A stretch of DNA of 64,000 nt from Streptomyces sp. JJ38 (lineage in GTDB: Bacteria > Actinomycetota > Actinomycetes > Streptomycetales > Streptomycetaceae), in assembly GCF_019303475.1 (NCBI RefSeq), contig NZ_JABLSI010000004.1, positions 1 to 64,000 on the forward strand, given 5' to 3'. Below are positions 1 to 8,980 of this stretch, one piece after another. The notes beneath the pieces are model-generated. The model ran no database searches. It saw only the letters and a list, made by a program, of their open reading frames with translations, and was not told the origin of the DNA. A program made the position numbers and the translations under genes. Numbering within the stretch: position 1 is the first letter of the stretch; the number at the start of each line of letters is the position of its first letter.

Positions 1-1477
1 GAGCAGCGTGATGCTCGGGCGTGGGGCGGGGCGCGGGGGGCCCGGGCGCGGGGGCCTCCGCGGCGGGGGCGCGGCCCGGCGCGGTGAGGGGCGCGGCGTC
101 CGTCCGGGCCGGGTCGAGTGGGAGAAGCTCGTCGTCCTGGGAGTCGTCGGCCGGGTCCCCGAGCAGGACCTTCGGCAGGACGAGCACGGCCTGGACGCCA
201 CCGTAGATGTTGGCCTGGAGCTGTACCGCGATCCCGTGGCGCCGCGCGAGCTGGGAGACGACGAACAGGCCGATCCGGCCGTCCTGGAGGAGGTGGCCGA
301 TGTCGATGTGCTCCGGGTCGCCGAGGAGCGCGTTCATGCGGGCCAGCTCGGCGCCCGTCATGCCCAGCCCGCGGTCCTCGACCTCGATCGCGAGGCCCGA
401 GGTGACGTACTGGGCGCGCAGCAGGACGGAGCTCTGGGGGGCGGAGAACACCGTGGCGTTCTCGATGAGTTCGGCGAGCAGATGGATGACGTCGGCCACG
501 GCGTGCCCGCGCACGGTGCCCTGGATCGGCGGGACGAGCTTGACCCGCGGGTACTGCTCGACCTCGGCGATCGCCGAGCGCAGCACCTCGGTGGCCGTCA
601 CCGGGCGCGTCCACTGGCGGCGGGACACCGCGCCGCCGAGCACGGCCAGGTTCTCCGCGTGCCGCCGCACCCGGGTGGCCAGGTGGTCGACGTGGAAGAG
701 CCCCTTGAGGAGGTCGGGGTCCTCGACGTCGTTCTCCAACTCGTCGAGGATCTCGATCTCGCGGTGGACGAGGGACTGCAGCCGCCGGGCGAGGTTGACG
801 AACACCTCGACCTTCTCCTCGCTGCCCGGCTCGCCGCCCCGGGAGAGCACCGCGGCCTCCACGACGGCCGCCTCCGCCGTGCGCTGGGCCAGGGTGACCT
901 CGTGGGCCAGCAGGCCGAGGGCGTCCCCCGGGGGCTCGGGCAGCGGCGGGAGGTCGGGGCGGACGGGCCGCTCGCCCCGTTCCAGCCGGGCGAGCAGGCG
1001 GTGCAGGGCCGCCTGGTTGCGAGCCGCCGCGCGGCGCAGGGCCGCGTACCGCCCCGCGGTGTCGCGGGCCTGGGTCCAGGCGGCGTAGGCGCCGCCCATG
1101 ATGATGAGCGAGCAGAGCAGCACGCCGACGCCGAGCGCGCTCCAGACCGTCGCGGCACCCGGGCCCGCAGCTCCGAGAAGGTCACCGGCCCGCAGCAGCC
1201 AGCCGATGACGAGGGCGGCGGCGACGGCGGTGAGCCCGGCCGGGAGTACGGCGAGCCCCAGCAGCCGCCGCGCCTCCGGGGTCTCCGGGGTCTCCCGTGC
1301 CGTCCGTCCCCGGCCGGGCCCGCGCCCGTGCCGGGCCGTGCGGCCAGGCCGGGGTGCGGCGGCCTCCGCGGAGGCCTGGGCCGGGCCGTGGTGGGCCGGC
1401 CGGGACACGGGAGCGGCTGACACGGAAGAGGAAAGTCCCATTCCGTTTCGGGCCGCGTAGCGCGGGAGTTCAGGCAT
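1..1477 (-). CDS. Sensor histidine kinase-like ATPase (CvnA type), 3' end missing
   Basis: The gene runs off the left edge, leaving about 492 residues. Two membrane segments lie at residues 72-95 and 110-130 with almost no extracytoplasmic loop. A helical dimerisation-like segment (about 225-280) precedes a HATPase domain with N-box ELIENA (335-340), G1 box DRGLGM (367-372) and G2 box GRIGLFV (399-405). ATG 1477 was chosen because GAGGA lies 7 bases upstream. This architecture is that of the Streptomyces conservon sensor CvnA, which normally heads an operon with a Roadblock protein, a DUF742 protein and a small GTPase; those genes would be outside the window. No phosphoacceptor histidine was identified, so true kinase activity is uncertain. 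The 212 bases upstream hold no gene. Confidence 0.85.
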   Translation of the reverse strand, partial: MPELPRYAARNGMGLSSSVSAAPVSRPAHHGPAQASAEAAAPRPGRTARHGRGPGRGRTARETPETPEARRLLGLAVLPAGLTAVAAALVIGWLLRAGDLLGAAGPGAATVWSALGVGVLLCSLIIMGGAYAAWTQARDTAGRYAALRRAAARNQAALHRLLARLERGERPVRPDLPPLPEPPGDALGLLAHEVTLAQRTAEAAVVEAAVLSRGGEPGSEEKVEVFVNLARRLQSLVHREIEILDELENDVEDPDLLKGLFHVDHLATRVRRHAENLAVLGGAVSRRQWTRPVTATEVLRSAIAEVEQYPRVKLVPPIQGTVRGHAVADVIHLLAELIENATVFSAPQSSVLLRAQYVTSGLAIEVEDRGLGMTGAELARMNALLGDPEHIDIGHLLQDGRIGLFVVSQLARRHGIAVQLQANIYGGVQAVLVLPKVLLGDPADDSQDDELLPLDPARTDAAPLTAPGRAPAAEAPAPGPPAPRPTPEHHAA

Positions 1478-1689
1478 CACAGTCCTCTGGCAGTCAGGGG
1501 ATCCCGTGCCCGCGGGGGAAGTTCGTCACCCCACCGGCGACCGGCGCCCCTCACGCTAATAGCCGTCAGCGGGTGCCACGGGCTCAGTCGGCACAATCGC
1601 CACCCCTCGCCAACCCTTCCGGGTGAAGGTCCTGGACGTCCGTTCGGGCAGGCCGGAAGCAGGTTCAACGACCGGCGCCCAGACGGAGG

Positions 1690-2370
1690 TCAGCGGCGGC
1701 GCACCGTGACGTTGAGCCTGCCGCGCAGCCCGAGGGCGGCCGGCGCGGTGCCGGGCCTGGTCCGGGGGACGCCGTGGTAGGCGTGGCGCGACGGCCCCCC
1801 GAACACGAAGGCGTCCCCGCTGACCAGCTCCACGTCCGTCCAGGGCCCGCCCCGGCCGGAGGGAGTGGTGCCGTCCCGCCCCTCGGAGTGGGGCAACCCG
1901 AACCGGAAGACACAGGTGTCACCGAGGCTGAACGAGACCACCGGGGCGTCGGAGCGTTCGTCGGTGTCCCGGTGCATCCCCATCCGGGCCGACGCGTCGT
2001 AGAAGTTGACCAGTGCGACGTCGTAGGCCGTGTCCACCACGTCCGTGTCCCGCCCGTAGGCCCGGGCCACCGCCGCCCGCGCCCACTCCCCCAGCCACGG
2101 CGGGAAGGGCTTCACCGGCGCGCCGTCCCCGTCGACGACCGTACGGGCGTACCCGTAGGGGTACCAGTGCCAGCCCAGGCTGAGCTGCCGCACGGACATG
2201 CGGCCGCCCCGCGGCATCCGGACCGTCCGCAGCCCGGCGGGCGGCCTCGCCCAGGCGCGGCAGGCGGCCAGCAGCTCCGCCTGGGCGTCCTCGTCCAGCC
2301 AGCCGGGCAGATGGACGGCCCCCGGCGCCACCTCGGACGCCGGGCGGGGGAAGAGTCCGCCACCGGTCAC
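1690..2370 (-). CDS. AlkB-family alpha-ketoglutarate-dependent dioxygenase
   Basis: This 226-residue protein has the AlkB signature: an iron-binding HxD (His133, Asp135), a distal histidine in the YHG motif (His199) and the RLNVTVR motif (218-224) that binds 2-oxoglutarate and substrate. AlkB enzymes oxidatively remove alkyl groups from DNA or RNA bases. The length is normal for the family. The GTG start lies exactly six bases after TAGGCT, so the transcript is probably leaderless. It is divergent from the phosphatase gene across 94 bases. The family is clear; the preferred substrate cannot be told from sequence. Confidence 0.9.
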   Translation of the reverse strand: MTGGGLFPRPASEVAPGAVHLPGWLDEDAQAELLAACRAWARPPAGLRTVRMPRGGRMSVRQLSLGWHWYPYGYARTVVDGDGAPVKPFPPWLGEWARAAVARAYGRDTDVVDTAYDVALVNFYDASARMGMHRDTDERSDAPVVSFSLGDTCVFRFGLPHSEGRDGTTPSGRGGPWTDVELVSGDAFVFGGPSRHAYHGVPRTRPGTAPAALGLRGRLNVTVRRR

Positions 2371-2464
2371 CCGGCCAGCCTACGGCGCATGACCCCTGAC
2401 CGGGCACGATCCGATTACCGTATCGTCGGGTGTCGCCGCCCCCGGTACCCGTAAAGGAGCGCCT

Positions 2465-3280
2465 GTGACGTCCGAAGCCCTTGAGCCCGTCCTCGCCGGA
2501 GTCCGCAATTTCCGCGATGTCGGCGGCCTGCCGACCACGGACGGACGCCGGGTCCGCCACGGCGTGCTCTACCGCAGCGGCCACCTCGCGCGGGCCACGG
2601 CCGAGGACGCGGAGTTCCTCGCCGGCCTCGGACTGCGCACCGTCTACGACTTCCGCAACGAGGCCGACCAGGTGCTCGACGGCCTGGACGTCGCCCTGCC
2701 CGGCGTGCGCAACGTGAACATACCCCTCACCGACCCCGCGCACGGCGCGGAGTTCTGGCAGCTCGTCCGGGAGGGCGCGGTGGAGCTGCTGCGCGCGGAG
2801 CTGGCCGACGGCCAAGCGGTGCTGCGGATGCAGGCGTCCTACCGGGACATCGTCCGCAGCCGGACCGCCGAGCACAGCCGGGTGCTGCACGACCTCGCCG
2901 GGGGCGGCGTCCCGGTGCTCATGCACTGCGCGGCCGGGAAGGACCGGGCGGGTCTGTCCGTCGCGATCACCCTGATGGCCCTCGGCGTCGAGCGGGAGGC
3001 CATCGAGGCGGACTACCTGCTCTCCAACGATCCGCACCGGCGCTATCCGATGCACCGCGGCGGCGCGAACGGCCAGCCGGGCCACAGCGGGGGGCAGAAG
3101 AGCATCGACCCCGAGGTGCGGGAACTGCTGAAGCCCTTCTTCGACGCGCGGGTCGAGTACCTCGCCGCCGCCTACGCCACGATCACCGAGGAATGGGGCG
3201 ACGTCGACACCTACCTGCGCAGCGGCCTCCGGCTCAGTGACGAGACCCGCGCCGCCCTGCGCGCACGCCTCCTGGACTGA
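2465..3280 (+). CDS. Tyrosine-protein phosphatase (atypical dual-specificity-like)
   Basis: The 271-residue protein carries the Cys-x5-Arg phosphate-binding loop as HCAAGKDR (His154, Cys155, Arg161). The N-terminal NFRDVGG segment and YRSGHL are typical of the bacterial Y_phosphatase3/LipA-like family that also includes MptpB. Members hydrolyse phosphotyrosine and in some cases phosphoinositides. GTG 2465 is preceded by AAAGGAG with 4-6 bases spacing. No signal peptide or membrane segment is visible, so it should be cytoplasmic. It converges on the squalene operon with a shared terminator between them. The substrate is unknown. Confidence 0.9.
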   Translation: MTSEALEPVLAGVRNFRDVGGLPTTDGRRVRHGVLYRSGHLARATAEDAEFLAGLGLRTVYDFRNEADQVLDGLDVALPGVRNVNIPLTDPAHGAEFWQLVREGAVELLRAELADGQAVLRMQASYRDIVRSRTAEHSRVLHDLAGGGVPVLMHCAAGKDRAGLSVAITLMALGVEREAIEADYLLSNDPHRRYPMHRGGANGQPGHSGGQKSIDPEVRELLKPFFDARVEYLAAAYATITEEWGDVDTYLRSGLRLSDETRAALRARLLD

Positions 3281-3297
3281 GCGCCGGGGCGAGGACA

Positions 3298-3322
3298 CCG
3301 GCCCCGGCTCAGCCGGGGCCGG
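3298..3322. terminator. Bidirectional hairpin terminator
   Basis: A perfect 11-bp inverted repeat, CCGGCCCCGGC with its complement and a 3-base TCA loop, sits between the convergent phosphatase and polyprenyl synthase genes. It has no U-tract, which is usual for Streptomyces terminators. It marks the end of the squalene operon. Confidence 0.75.
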
Positions 3323-3359
3323 GTGGGCCGGCGCTCCGGCCTGCGCGCCGGTGCCGGTT

Positions 3360-4433
3360 TCAGCGGCTGCGTTCGATCACGAAGTCCGCGAGCGCCACGA
3401 ACTGCGCCCGCACCCCGGGGGCCATCGCGACGCCGTCCAGGGCCCGCACGGCCACGGCGTGCTGCCGCCGCGCCTCGGCCTCGGCCCAGGCGCGTCCCCC
3501 GGCCTCCTCGATGAGTGCCGCCCGGGTGGCGAACTCCGTCTCGTCGAAGTCCTCGAACTCGGCCTGGGACTTCTTCGCGTCCGCCGTCAGCAGCTCCCCC
3601 AGCCGTTCGGCCGCGACCCCGGGCGCGGCCAGCGCCGCCGCGACCGGCATGGACTTCTTGCGCCGGCGCAGGTCGCTCCAGGCGAGCTTGCCGGTCGCGA
3701 GCGGATCGCCCCAGATGCCCAGGACGTCGTCGACCGCCTGGAAGGCCAGCCCCAGGTGGTAGCCGTAGGCGTGCAGGGCGTCGGCCGCGGCCTCGTCGCC
3801 ACCGCCGAGCACGGCTCCGACGGAGCAGGCGCAGGCCAGCAGCGCGCCCGTCTTGTTGCCCTCCATCTCCAGGCACTCGGTGACGTCGACGCGCTCGCGG
3901 TGCTCGAAGGAGATGTCCTGCGCCTGGCCGTCGATCAGGGCGCGGCTGGCCGTGGTCAGCCGCCGGGCGGCGCGCGCGGCCTCCGCGGTGCCCAGCTCCA
4001 GCAGGACCTCCTGGGCCAGGGCGAACAGCGCGTCCCCGACGAGGACGGCCAGCGCGGGCCCGTGCACCTTCCAGACGGTGTCGCGGTGACGGCGCTGCTC
4101 GTCGCCGTCCATCAGGTCGTCGTGCAACAGGGAGAAGTTGTGGACCAGCTCGACCGCCACGGCGCCGGGGATCGCGGCCTCGGGCGCCGCGCCGACCGCC
4201 TCCGCTGACAGCAGGGCCAGGGCCGGGCGAACGGCCTTGCCACCGTCGCCCTCCGAGGGGCGGCCCTGCGCGTCGATCCAGCCGAAGTGGTAGGCGGCGA
4301 CCGTGTCCATCGGGGCCGCGAGACGCCCCACGGCAGCCCGCAGATCCGCCAGGGGGAGCGTGCGTCCACGGCCGAGCAGGGCGGTCACTCCTGCGGTGTC
4401 GATGCCGGCGTCGGCCGGTTGCACCGGGTTCAC
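3360..4433 (-). CDS. Polyprenyl diphosphate synthase of the squalene operon
   Basis: This 357-residue class I trans-prenyltransferase has the first aspartate motif DDLMD (105-109) and a second motif DDVLGIWGD (235-243). Such enzymes extend allylic diphosphates with isopentenyl diphosphate, most likely giving farnesyl or geranylgeranyl diphosphate here; chain length cannot be fixed from sequence. The ATG overlaps the hpnE stop by 4 bases, so it is co-translated as the last gene of the operon. In related Streptomyces this gene is followed by squalene-hopene cyclase, which is absent from the window. It would supply farnesyl diphosphate to HpnD. Confidence 0.9.
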   Translation of the reverse strand: MNPVQPADAGIDTAGVTALLGRGRTLPLADLRAAVGRLAAPMDTVAAYHFGWIDAQGRPSEGDGGKAVRPALALLSAEAVGAAPEAAIPGAVAVELVHNFSLLHDDLMDGDEQRRHRDTVWKVHGPALAVLVGDALFALAQEVLLELGTAEAARAARRLTTASRALIDGQAQDISFEHRERVDVTECLEMEGNKTGALLACACSVGAVLGGGDEAAADALHAYGYHLGLAFQAVDDVLGIWGDPLATGKLAWSDLRRRKKSMPVAAALAAPGVAAERLGELLTADAKKSQAEFEDFDETEFATRAALIEEAGGRAWAEAEARRQHAVAVRALDGVAMAPGVRAQFVALADFVIERSR

Positions 4434-5911
4434 ATGGTCTCCTTAGCGTTCAGCGGTCTTCCCGCCGGGGACTCCCAGGGGGTGTCACCGGCCGGCCGCC
4501 CCAGGCGGTCCAGGGCCTCACGTGCGGCGGCGTGGCCGCTGCGTACCGCACTCTCCATGGTCGCGGGCCACCCGGTGGCGCACCATGCGCCCGCCAGGTA
4601 TACACCCGGCGCACGGGTGTGCGGGGTGGGCCTGAGACGCTCGACGCCCGGGGCGGGTGCGAAGGTGGCCTCCCGTTCACGGGTGACGAAGAAGTCCCGC
4701 ACCCCGGCGCCGCGCGCTCCGGGCAGCAGCCGGGACAGCTCCGGCAGGTACCGCTCGCGCAGCGCGGCCACAGGCTCGTCGATCTCGTCGTGCACCGCGG
4801 ACTGGGACAGTGCCAGGTACTGCCCGCCACCGGGCGGGAGCCCGGAGGCTTCGGTCCGGTCGAAGACCCACTGGACGGGGCTGCCGATCGCGGCGAAGAA
4901 GGGGCGGCGCAGCACCGGGCGGTCGTAGACGACGTGGACGTTGAGAATCGGCGCGGCGCCGATCCGCTCCAGCCGCCCGGGGACGTCGAGGGCTCCCGGG
5001 GGCAGCAGGGCGCCGGCCTGGTCGGGCGGGACGGCCAGCACCACGGTGCCGGCCGCGGGCACGGCCTCCCGCGCGCCCTGGCGGGCGCCCACCGCCTCCC
5101 AGGCACCGTCGGCACCGGGGCGCAGGGCCGCGATCCGGGTGCCGGTGAGGACCCGGACGCCGGCGCGTCCCAGGGCGCGGCGGGCGAGGGTGTCGTGCAG
5201 TCGGCCGAGCGGTACCCGGGCCCAGCCGAGGTCCGCGGCCCCGGGGGCGGTGAGGAGCCCGGTGCGGAAGACCATGGCGGCCAGGGCGAGTGAGACGTGC
5301 TCGGCGCGGGCGTTGAGCGTGGCGACGCCCACGAGGTCCCACAGGGCCCGCACGCTGCGGGCGGACTGGCCGCGCGCCCGCAGCCAGGAGCCGAAGTCCA
5401 CGGCGTCCAGCGCCGGGTCGGCCGGGTCGAGGCCGCGCAGGGCGAGGGCCGCGCGTGCCGCGGCGATCCGTTCGGCGGGGCTGAGGTGCGGGTAGGTGGC
5501 CAGAGAGGCCGTCAGATGGAGTGGCACGGGTGCGGCGCTGCGGCGGATGCGGCCGAGGCGGTGCCGGGCCCGGCCGGCGTCCAGGACGGGGATGTCCAGC
5601 CGCCGTTGCAGGGGCGCGAGCGCCCGTGCTCCCACCCGTTCCAGCAGCCCCTGGTAGGCCGTGCAGCAGCGCAGGTAGACGTGCTGGCCGTTGTCCACGC
5701 TCAGCTCTCCGGCCGGGGACGAGCGACGGAAGGAGAAGGCCAGCCCGCCCAGCCGGGGACGCGACTCGACCAGAGTGGTCCGCAGACCCGCCTCGGCGAG
5801 CCTGAGGGCCGCGGTGATCCCGGCGAGACCGCCGCCGACGACGGTGGCACGCCCGCTCTCCGCTCCCTGGCACGCGTCGGCTTCGGCAGGGCCCGGGCGC
5901 GTGGAGCTCAC
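4430..5911 (-). CDS. hpnE: Hydroxysqualene dehydroxylase HpnE
   Basis: The 493-residue FAD-dependent amine oxidase/phytoene desaturase-type protein has an N-terminal dinucleotide-binding motif GGGLAG (26-31) followed by VES and RLGG. HpnE reduces hydroxysqualene to squalene in the three-step bacterial pathway HpnD, HpnC, HpnE. The GTG start overlaps the TGA of hpnD as GTGA. The assignment rests on family features plus its position directly after hpnC and hpnD; by sequence alone it could be confused with a carotenoid desaturase. Confidence 0.9.
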   Translation of the reverse strand: MSSTRPGPAEADACQGAESGRATVVGGGLAGITAALRLAEAGLRTTLVESRPRLGGLAFSFRRSSPAGELSVDNGQHVYLRCCTAYQGLLERVGARALAPLQRRLDIPVLDAGRARHRLGRIRRSAAPVPLHLTASLATYPHLSPAERIAAARAALALRGLDPADPALDAVDFGSWLRARGQSARSVRALWDLVGVATLNARAEHVSLALAAMVFRTGLLTAPGAADLGWARVPLGRLHDTLARRALGRAGVRVLTGTRIAALRPGADGAWEAVGARQGAREAVPAAGTVVLAVPPDQAGALLPPGALDVPGRLERIGAAPILNVHVVYDRPVLRRPFFAAIGSPVQWVFDRTEASGLPPGGGQYLALSQSAVHDEIDEPVAALRERYLPELSRLLPGARGAGVRDFFVTREREATFAPAPGVERLRPTPHTRAPGVYLAGAWCATGWPATMESAVRSGHAAAREALDRLGRPAGDTPWESPAGRPLNAKETM

Positions 5912-6936
5912 GCGGGGCCCCCACCGGGCAGCCGGGCGAGCCGTCGGCGGACGGCCAGGCTGTCGACTCCGGACAGCCCGCGGGCGACGGCGAGCGCCTT
6001 GCGCCGGGTGGGCACGCTGACCCGCCCGCGCAGCACGGCCTCCGGGTCGGCGGTGATCCGGTCCAGCAGGGCCCGGTAGATGCCGGCCATCGCGGCCACG
6101 CAGGCCCCGGAGCGCCGGTCGAGCAGCGGCAGCAGCCGGTAACCCTCGGCGAAGAGCCTGCGGGCGCGCCGGGCCTGGTACTGGACGAGCCCGGCCAGGT
6201 CGGCGCCGGGCGGGACTGTGGCCGAGCCGAACACGCCGACACAGCCGAAGTCGGCCAGCTCCTCCTGCGGCAGGTAGCTGCGGCCGAACTGGGCGTCCTC
6301 GCGCAGATCGCGGAGGATGTTGGTGAGCTGGAGGGCGAGGCCGAGGGTGTCGGCGTAGTGGGCGGCCTTCGCGGCCTCCGGCGAGCCCGGTGTCGTCGTG
6401 CCGAAGACGCCGAGGGACAGCCGGCCGATGGCGCCGGCCACGCAGCGGCAGTAGTCGCTCAGGTCGTCCCAGGTGCGGTAGGTGCGCTCGCGGACGTCCA
6501 TGAGGACGCCGTCGATGAGCTCGTCGAAGGCGTCCAGCGGCACGGGGTAGCGTCGGGCGGCGTCGGCCAGTGCGACGGCGACGGGGTCGGTGTCGTCCTC
6601 GGCCACCTCGCCCGCCCGGACGCGGGCCAGCAGGGTGCGGGTGCCGTGGAGCCGCGCGGTCTTGGTGTCGGTGTCCAGTTCGCCGTCGCCGATGTCGTCC
6701 ACGCGGCGGGCCAGGGCGTACAGGGCGGACATCGCGCGCCGTTTGGGCGCGGGCAGGAGCCGGATGCCGAAGGCGAAGTTGCGGGCCTGCTGGACGGTGA
6801 CGGCCTCGCAGTAGCCGTAGGCGGCGCGCACGGGCGGCGATCCGCTCTCCGGCGCCCCGGTCGCGGGCGGGCCCGCGGCGGGTCCGGGATCCCCGGCGGG
6901 GGTGCGGGTGGGCTGGGGCGTGGGTGTCGCGGTCAT
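5908..6936 (-). CDS. hpnD: Presqualene diphosphate synthase HpnD
   Basis: This 342-residue squalene/phytoene synthase family protein carries the two aspartate-rich motifs VDDIGD and LRDLREDA, followed by RSYLP. In hopanoid producers HpnD condenses two farnesyl diphosphates to presqualene diphosphate. Its ATG overlaps the hpnC stop by 4 bases (ATGA). The N-terminal 40 residues are rich in Pro and Thr and probably disordered. HpnC and HpnD are paralogues; the order hpnC-hpnD-hpnE decides which is which here. Confidence 0.9.
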   Translation of the reverse strand: MTATPTPQPTRTPAGDPGPAAGPPATGAPESGSPPVRAAYGYCEAVTVQQARNFAFGIRLLPAPKRRAMSALYALARRVDDIGDGELDTDTKTARLHGTRTLLARVRAGEVAEDDTDPVAVALADAARRYPVPLDAFDELIDGVLMDVRERTYRTWDDLSDYCRCVAGAIGRLSLGVFGTTTPGSPEAAKAAHYADTLGLALQLTNILRDLREDAQFGRSYLPQEELADFGCVGVFGSATVPPGADLAGLVQYQARRARRLFAEGYRLLPLLDRRSGACVAAMAGIYRALLDRITADPEAVLRGRVSVPTRRKALAVARGLSGVDSLAVRRRLARLPGGGPA

Positions 6937-7916
6937 CTCAGGTTTCCTCGCCGGGCGGCGGCCAGGACCGCCGTCGTCTCGCGCAGCAGGGTCGGGCGCC
7001 CGGCCGTGGGCGGCCCGGCCAGGACGTCGTGGCGGGCCGCGGCGATGGCGCGCAGCGCGGCCCGGCCGCCGCCGGTGAATCCGGCGAGCAGGAGGCGCAG
7101 CCGGCCGTGGACGCTGGCCACGAGCGGGATGCCCTCGTCCAGGAGGGCGCGCGAGCGGTCCGCCTCGACGGCGACGAGCGTCCGCACCGCGGCGCCCGCG
7201 CTGGGGGCGGCGAGGTCGCGCTCGCGGACGCCGAAGCGGTCCATGTCCTCGGCGGGCAGGTAGACCCGGTCGCGGCGCAGGTCCTCGGCGACGTCCTGGA
7301 GGTGCTCGACGATCTGCAGGGCCGTGCAGACGGCGTCGGAACGGCGGACGCGTTCGGGGCTGGTGGTACCGGTGACGGCGAGGACGAGCCGGCCGACGGG
7401 GTTGGCGGAGAGCGCGCAGTAGTCCAGCAGCTCCTGCCAGGTGGCGTAGCGGCTCCGGCGCTGGTCGAGCCGGTTGGCCTCGATGAGGTCGAGGAGGGGC
7501 GCGTGGGGCAGGGCGCCGCGCCGGGCGGCGGGCAGCAGGGCGCGCAGCAGCGGGTGCCGCGGCCCGGGCTCCCCGGCTTTGGCGGAGTGGAGCCGGAGCA
7601 CGTCGGCCTCGACGGCGTCGAGCAGGGCGAGCCGGTCCTCGGAGTGCTCGGGCGGGACGCCCAGCAGCCGGGCGTCGGCGCCGCCGGGGGCCAGGTCGCC
7701 GTCGCCGATGTCGTCGACGAGCCGGGCGTAGCCGTAGACGGCCATGAGGTCCGCGCGCCAGGCGCCGGGCAGGAAGCCGGGGGCGACCGGGAAGTTCTCC
7801 CGGGCCGACTTGGCCAAGAGCCCCACCGCGACGTCGGCGTCCGCGGGCGTCGTGGCGGGCGCGTCGGTGCCGGTGGCGCGGTCGCGGGACCCCGCCGCGT
7901 TCGGAACCGTCACCAT
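6933..7916 (-). CDS. hpnC: Hydroxysqualene synthase HpnC
   Basis: The first gene of the squalene operon encodes a 327-residue squalene/phytoene synthase family protein with motifs VDDIGDGD and LQDVAEDLRRD followed by VYLP. HpnC converts presqualene diphosphate to hydroxysqualene. I used ATG 7916; no strong ribosome binding site is visible, and GTG 7913 is an alternative. The 184 bases upstream to the next terminator are relatively AT-rich near 7950-7985 and presumably contain the operon promoter. Confidence 0.9.
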   Translation of the reverse strand: MVTVPNAAGSRDRATGTDAPATTPADADVAVGLLAKSARENFPVAPGFLPGAWRADLMAVYGYARLVDDIGDGDLAPGGADARLLGVPPEHSEDRLALLDAVEADVLRLHSAKAGEPGPRHPLLRALLPAARRGALPHAPLLDLIEANRLDQRRSRYATWQELLDYCALSANPVGRLVLAVTGTTSPERVRRSDAVCTALQIVEHLQDVAEDLRRDRVYLPAEDMDRFGVRERDLAAPSAGAAVRTLVAVEADRSRALLDEGIPLVASVHGRLRLLLAGFTGGGRAALRAIAAARHDVLAGPPTAGRPTLLRETTAVLAAARRGNLR

Positions 7917-8100
7917 GGGCTGCCAGCCGCCATTGCCGTCACGACTCCGTTTCTAACTCAATAACCTGATCATCGTCATATCGGACACGCCATACCGGTG
8001 CCCCGATCCGATCACCTTATGTCGTATGTGCCGCTCCTCCGGCAGCACCCCCGACCAGGGGGCGTACCGGGCGCCCACCCCGCGGCGGGCCGGGACGCAC

Positions 8101-8136
8101 GAGGCCCCCGCCCGGAACCAGCCGGACGGGGGCCTC
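8101..8136 (-). terminator. Terminator of the ABC exporter operon
   Basis: A GC-rich hairpin with arms GAGGCCCCCG and CGGGGGCCTC, extended by CCGG/CCGG around a short loop, lies just after the stop of the ABC ATPase gene. It separates the exporter operon from the hpn operon, which runs in the same direction. Confidence 0.75.
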
Positions 8137-8164
8137 AGCGAAACCATGCCCAGGGACGCACCGG

Positions 8165-8980
8165 CTACCGGGCGGTGAACTCCTCGTACGCCTTCATGAC
8201 GGTCTCCGTGGGGCCGTCCATGCGCAGCTCGCCCTTCTCCAGCCACAGCACCCGGTCGCAGGTGTCCCGGATGGACTTGTTGTTGTGGCTGACGAGGAAA
8301 ACCGTGCCCGCCTGCGCGCGCAGCTCACGGATGCGCTGCTCCGAACGGCGCTGGAACTTCTTGTCGCCGGTGGCGAGCGCCTCGTCGATCATCAGCACGT
8401 CGTGCTGCTTGGCCGCCGCGATGGAGAACCGGAGCCGAGCCGACATGCCGGAGGAGTAGGTGCGCATGGGGAGCGTGATGAAGTCGCCCTTCTCGTTGAT
8501 CCCGGAGAACTCCACGATGGACTCGTAGCGCTCCCGGACCTCCTCCCGCGACATGCCCATGGCCAGACCGCCGAGCACCACGTTGCGCTCGCCGGTGAGG
8601 TCGTTGAGGAGGGCGGCGTTGACACCCAGCAGGGAGGGCTGGCCGTCGGTGTAGACCTTGCCGCGCTCCACGGGCAGCAGCCCGGCGATGGCCCGCAGGA
8701 GGGTCGACTTGCCCGAGCCGTTCGAGCCGATCAGCCCGATGGCCTCGCCCCGGTAGGCGGTGAAGCTCACGCCCTTGACGGCGTGCACCTCGCGCACCCG
8801 GCTGCCCGGGCTGCGGCGGAGGATTCGGTTGAGCGCGGCGGTGGCGCTGCCCCGGCCGCCGCCCCCGCCGTACACCCGGTAGACGATGTGCACGTCGTCC
8901 GCGATCACGGTCGGCGTCCGCGCGGCCTCCGGCCCCACGCCCACCGTGTCCGTCGGGTTGGTCGGTTCAGCCACGGCCAT
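8165..8980 (-). CDS. Polysaccharide/teichoic-acid-type ABC exporter ATPase (TagH/Wzt-like)
   Basis: The 271-residue protein has Walker A GSNGSGKST, signature YSSGM, Walker B VLMIDEAL and the switch histidine in VSHN. The YSSGM signature and long N-terminal segment are typical of ATPases that drive O-antigen, teichoic acid or galactan export. No C-terminal carbohydrate-binding domain is present. GAGGAG lies just upstream of ATG 8980, and the gene overlaps its permease by 14 bases. It should energise export of the product of the upstream glycosyltransferase and CDP-alcohol transferase genes. Confidence 0.92.
   Translation of the reverse strand: MAVAEPTNPTDTVGVGPEAARTPTVIADDVHIVYRVYGGGGGRGSATAALNRILRRSPGSRVREVHAVKGVSFTAYRGEAIGLIGSNGSGKSTLLRAIAGLLPVERGKVYTDGQPSLLGVNAALLNDLTGERNVVLGGLAMGMSREEVRERYESIVEFSGINEKGDFITLPMRTYSSGMSARLRFSIAAAKQHDVLMIDEALATGDKKFQRRSEQRIRELRAQAGTVFLVSHNNKSIRDTCDRVLWLEKGELRMDGPTETVMKAYEEFTAR

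Noticed and set aside
8..1420. Plus-strand frame of 470 codons at the left edge
   Set aside because: It is antisense to the CvnA-like ATPase, whose N, G1 and G2 boxes are unmistakable.
1477..1668. Short minus-strand frame upstream of the ATPase gene
   Set aside because: It has no ribosome binding site or recognisable motif and lies where the promoter should be.
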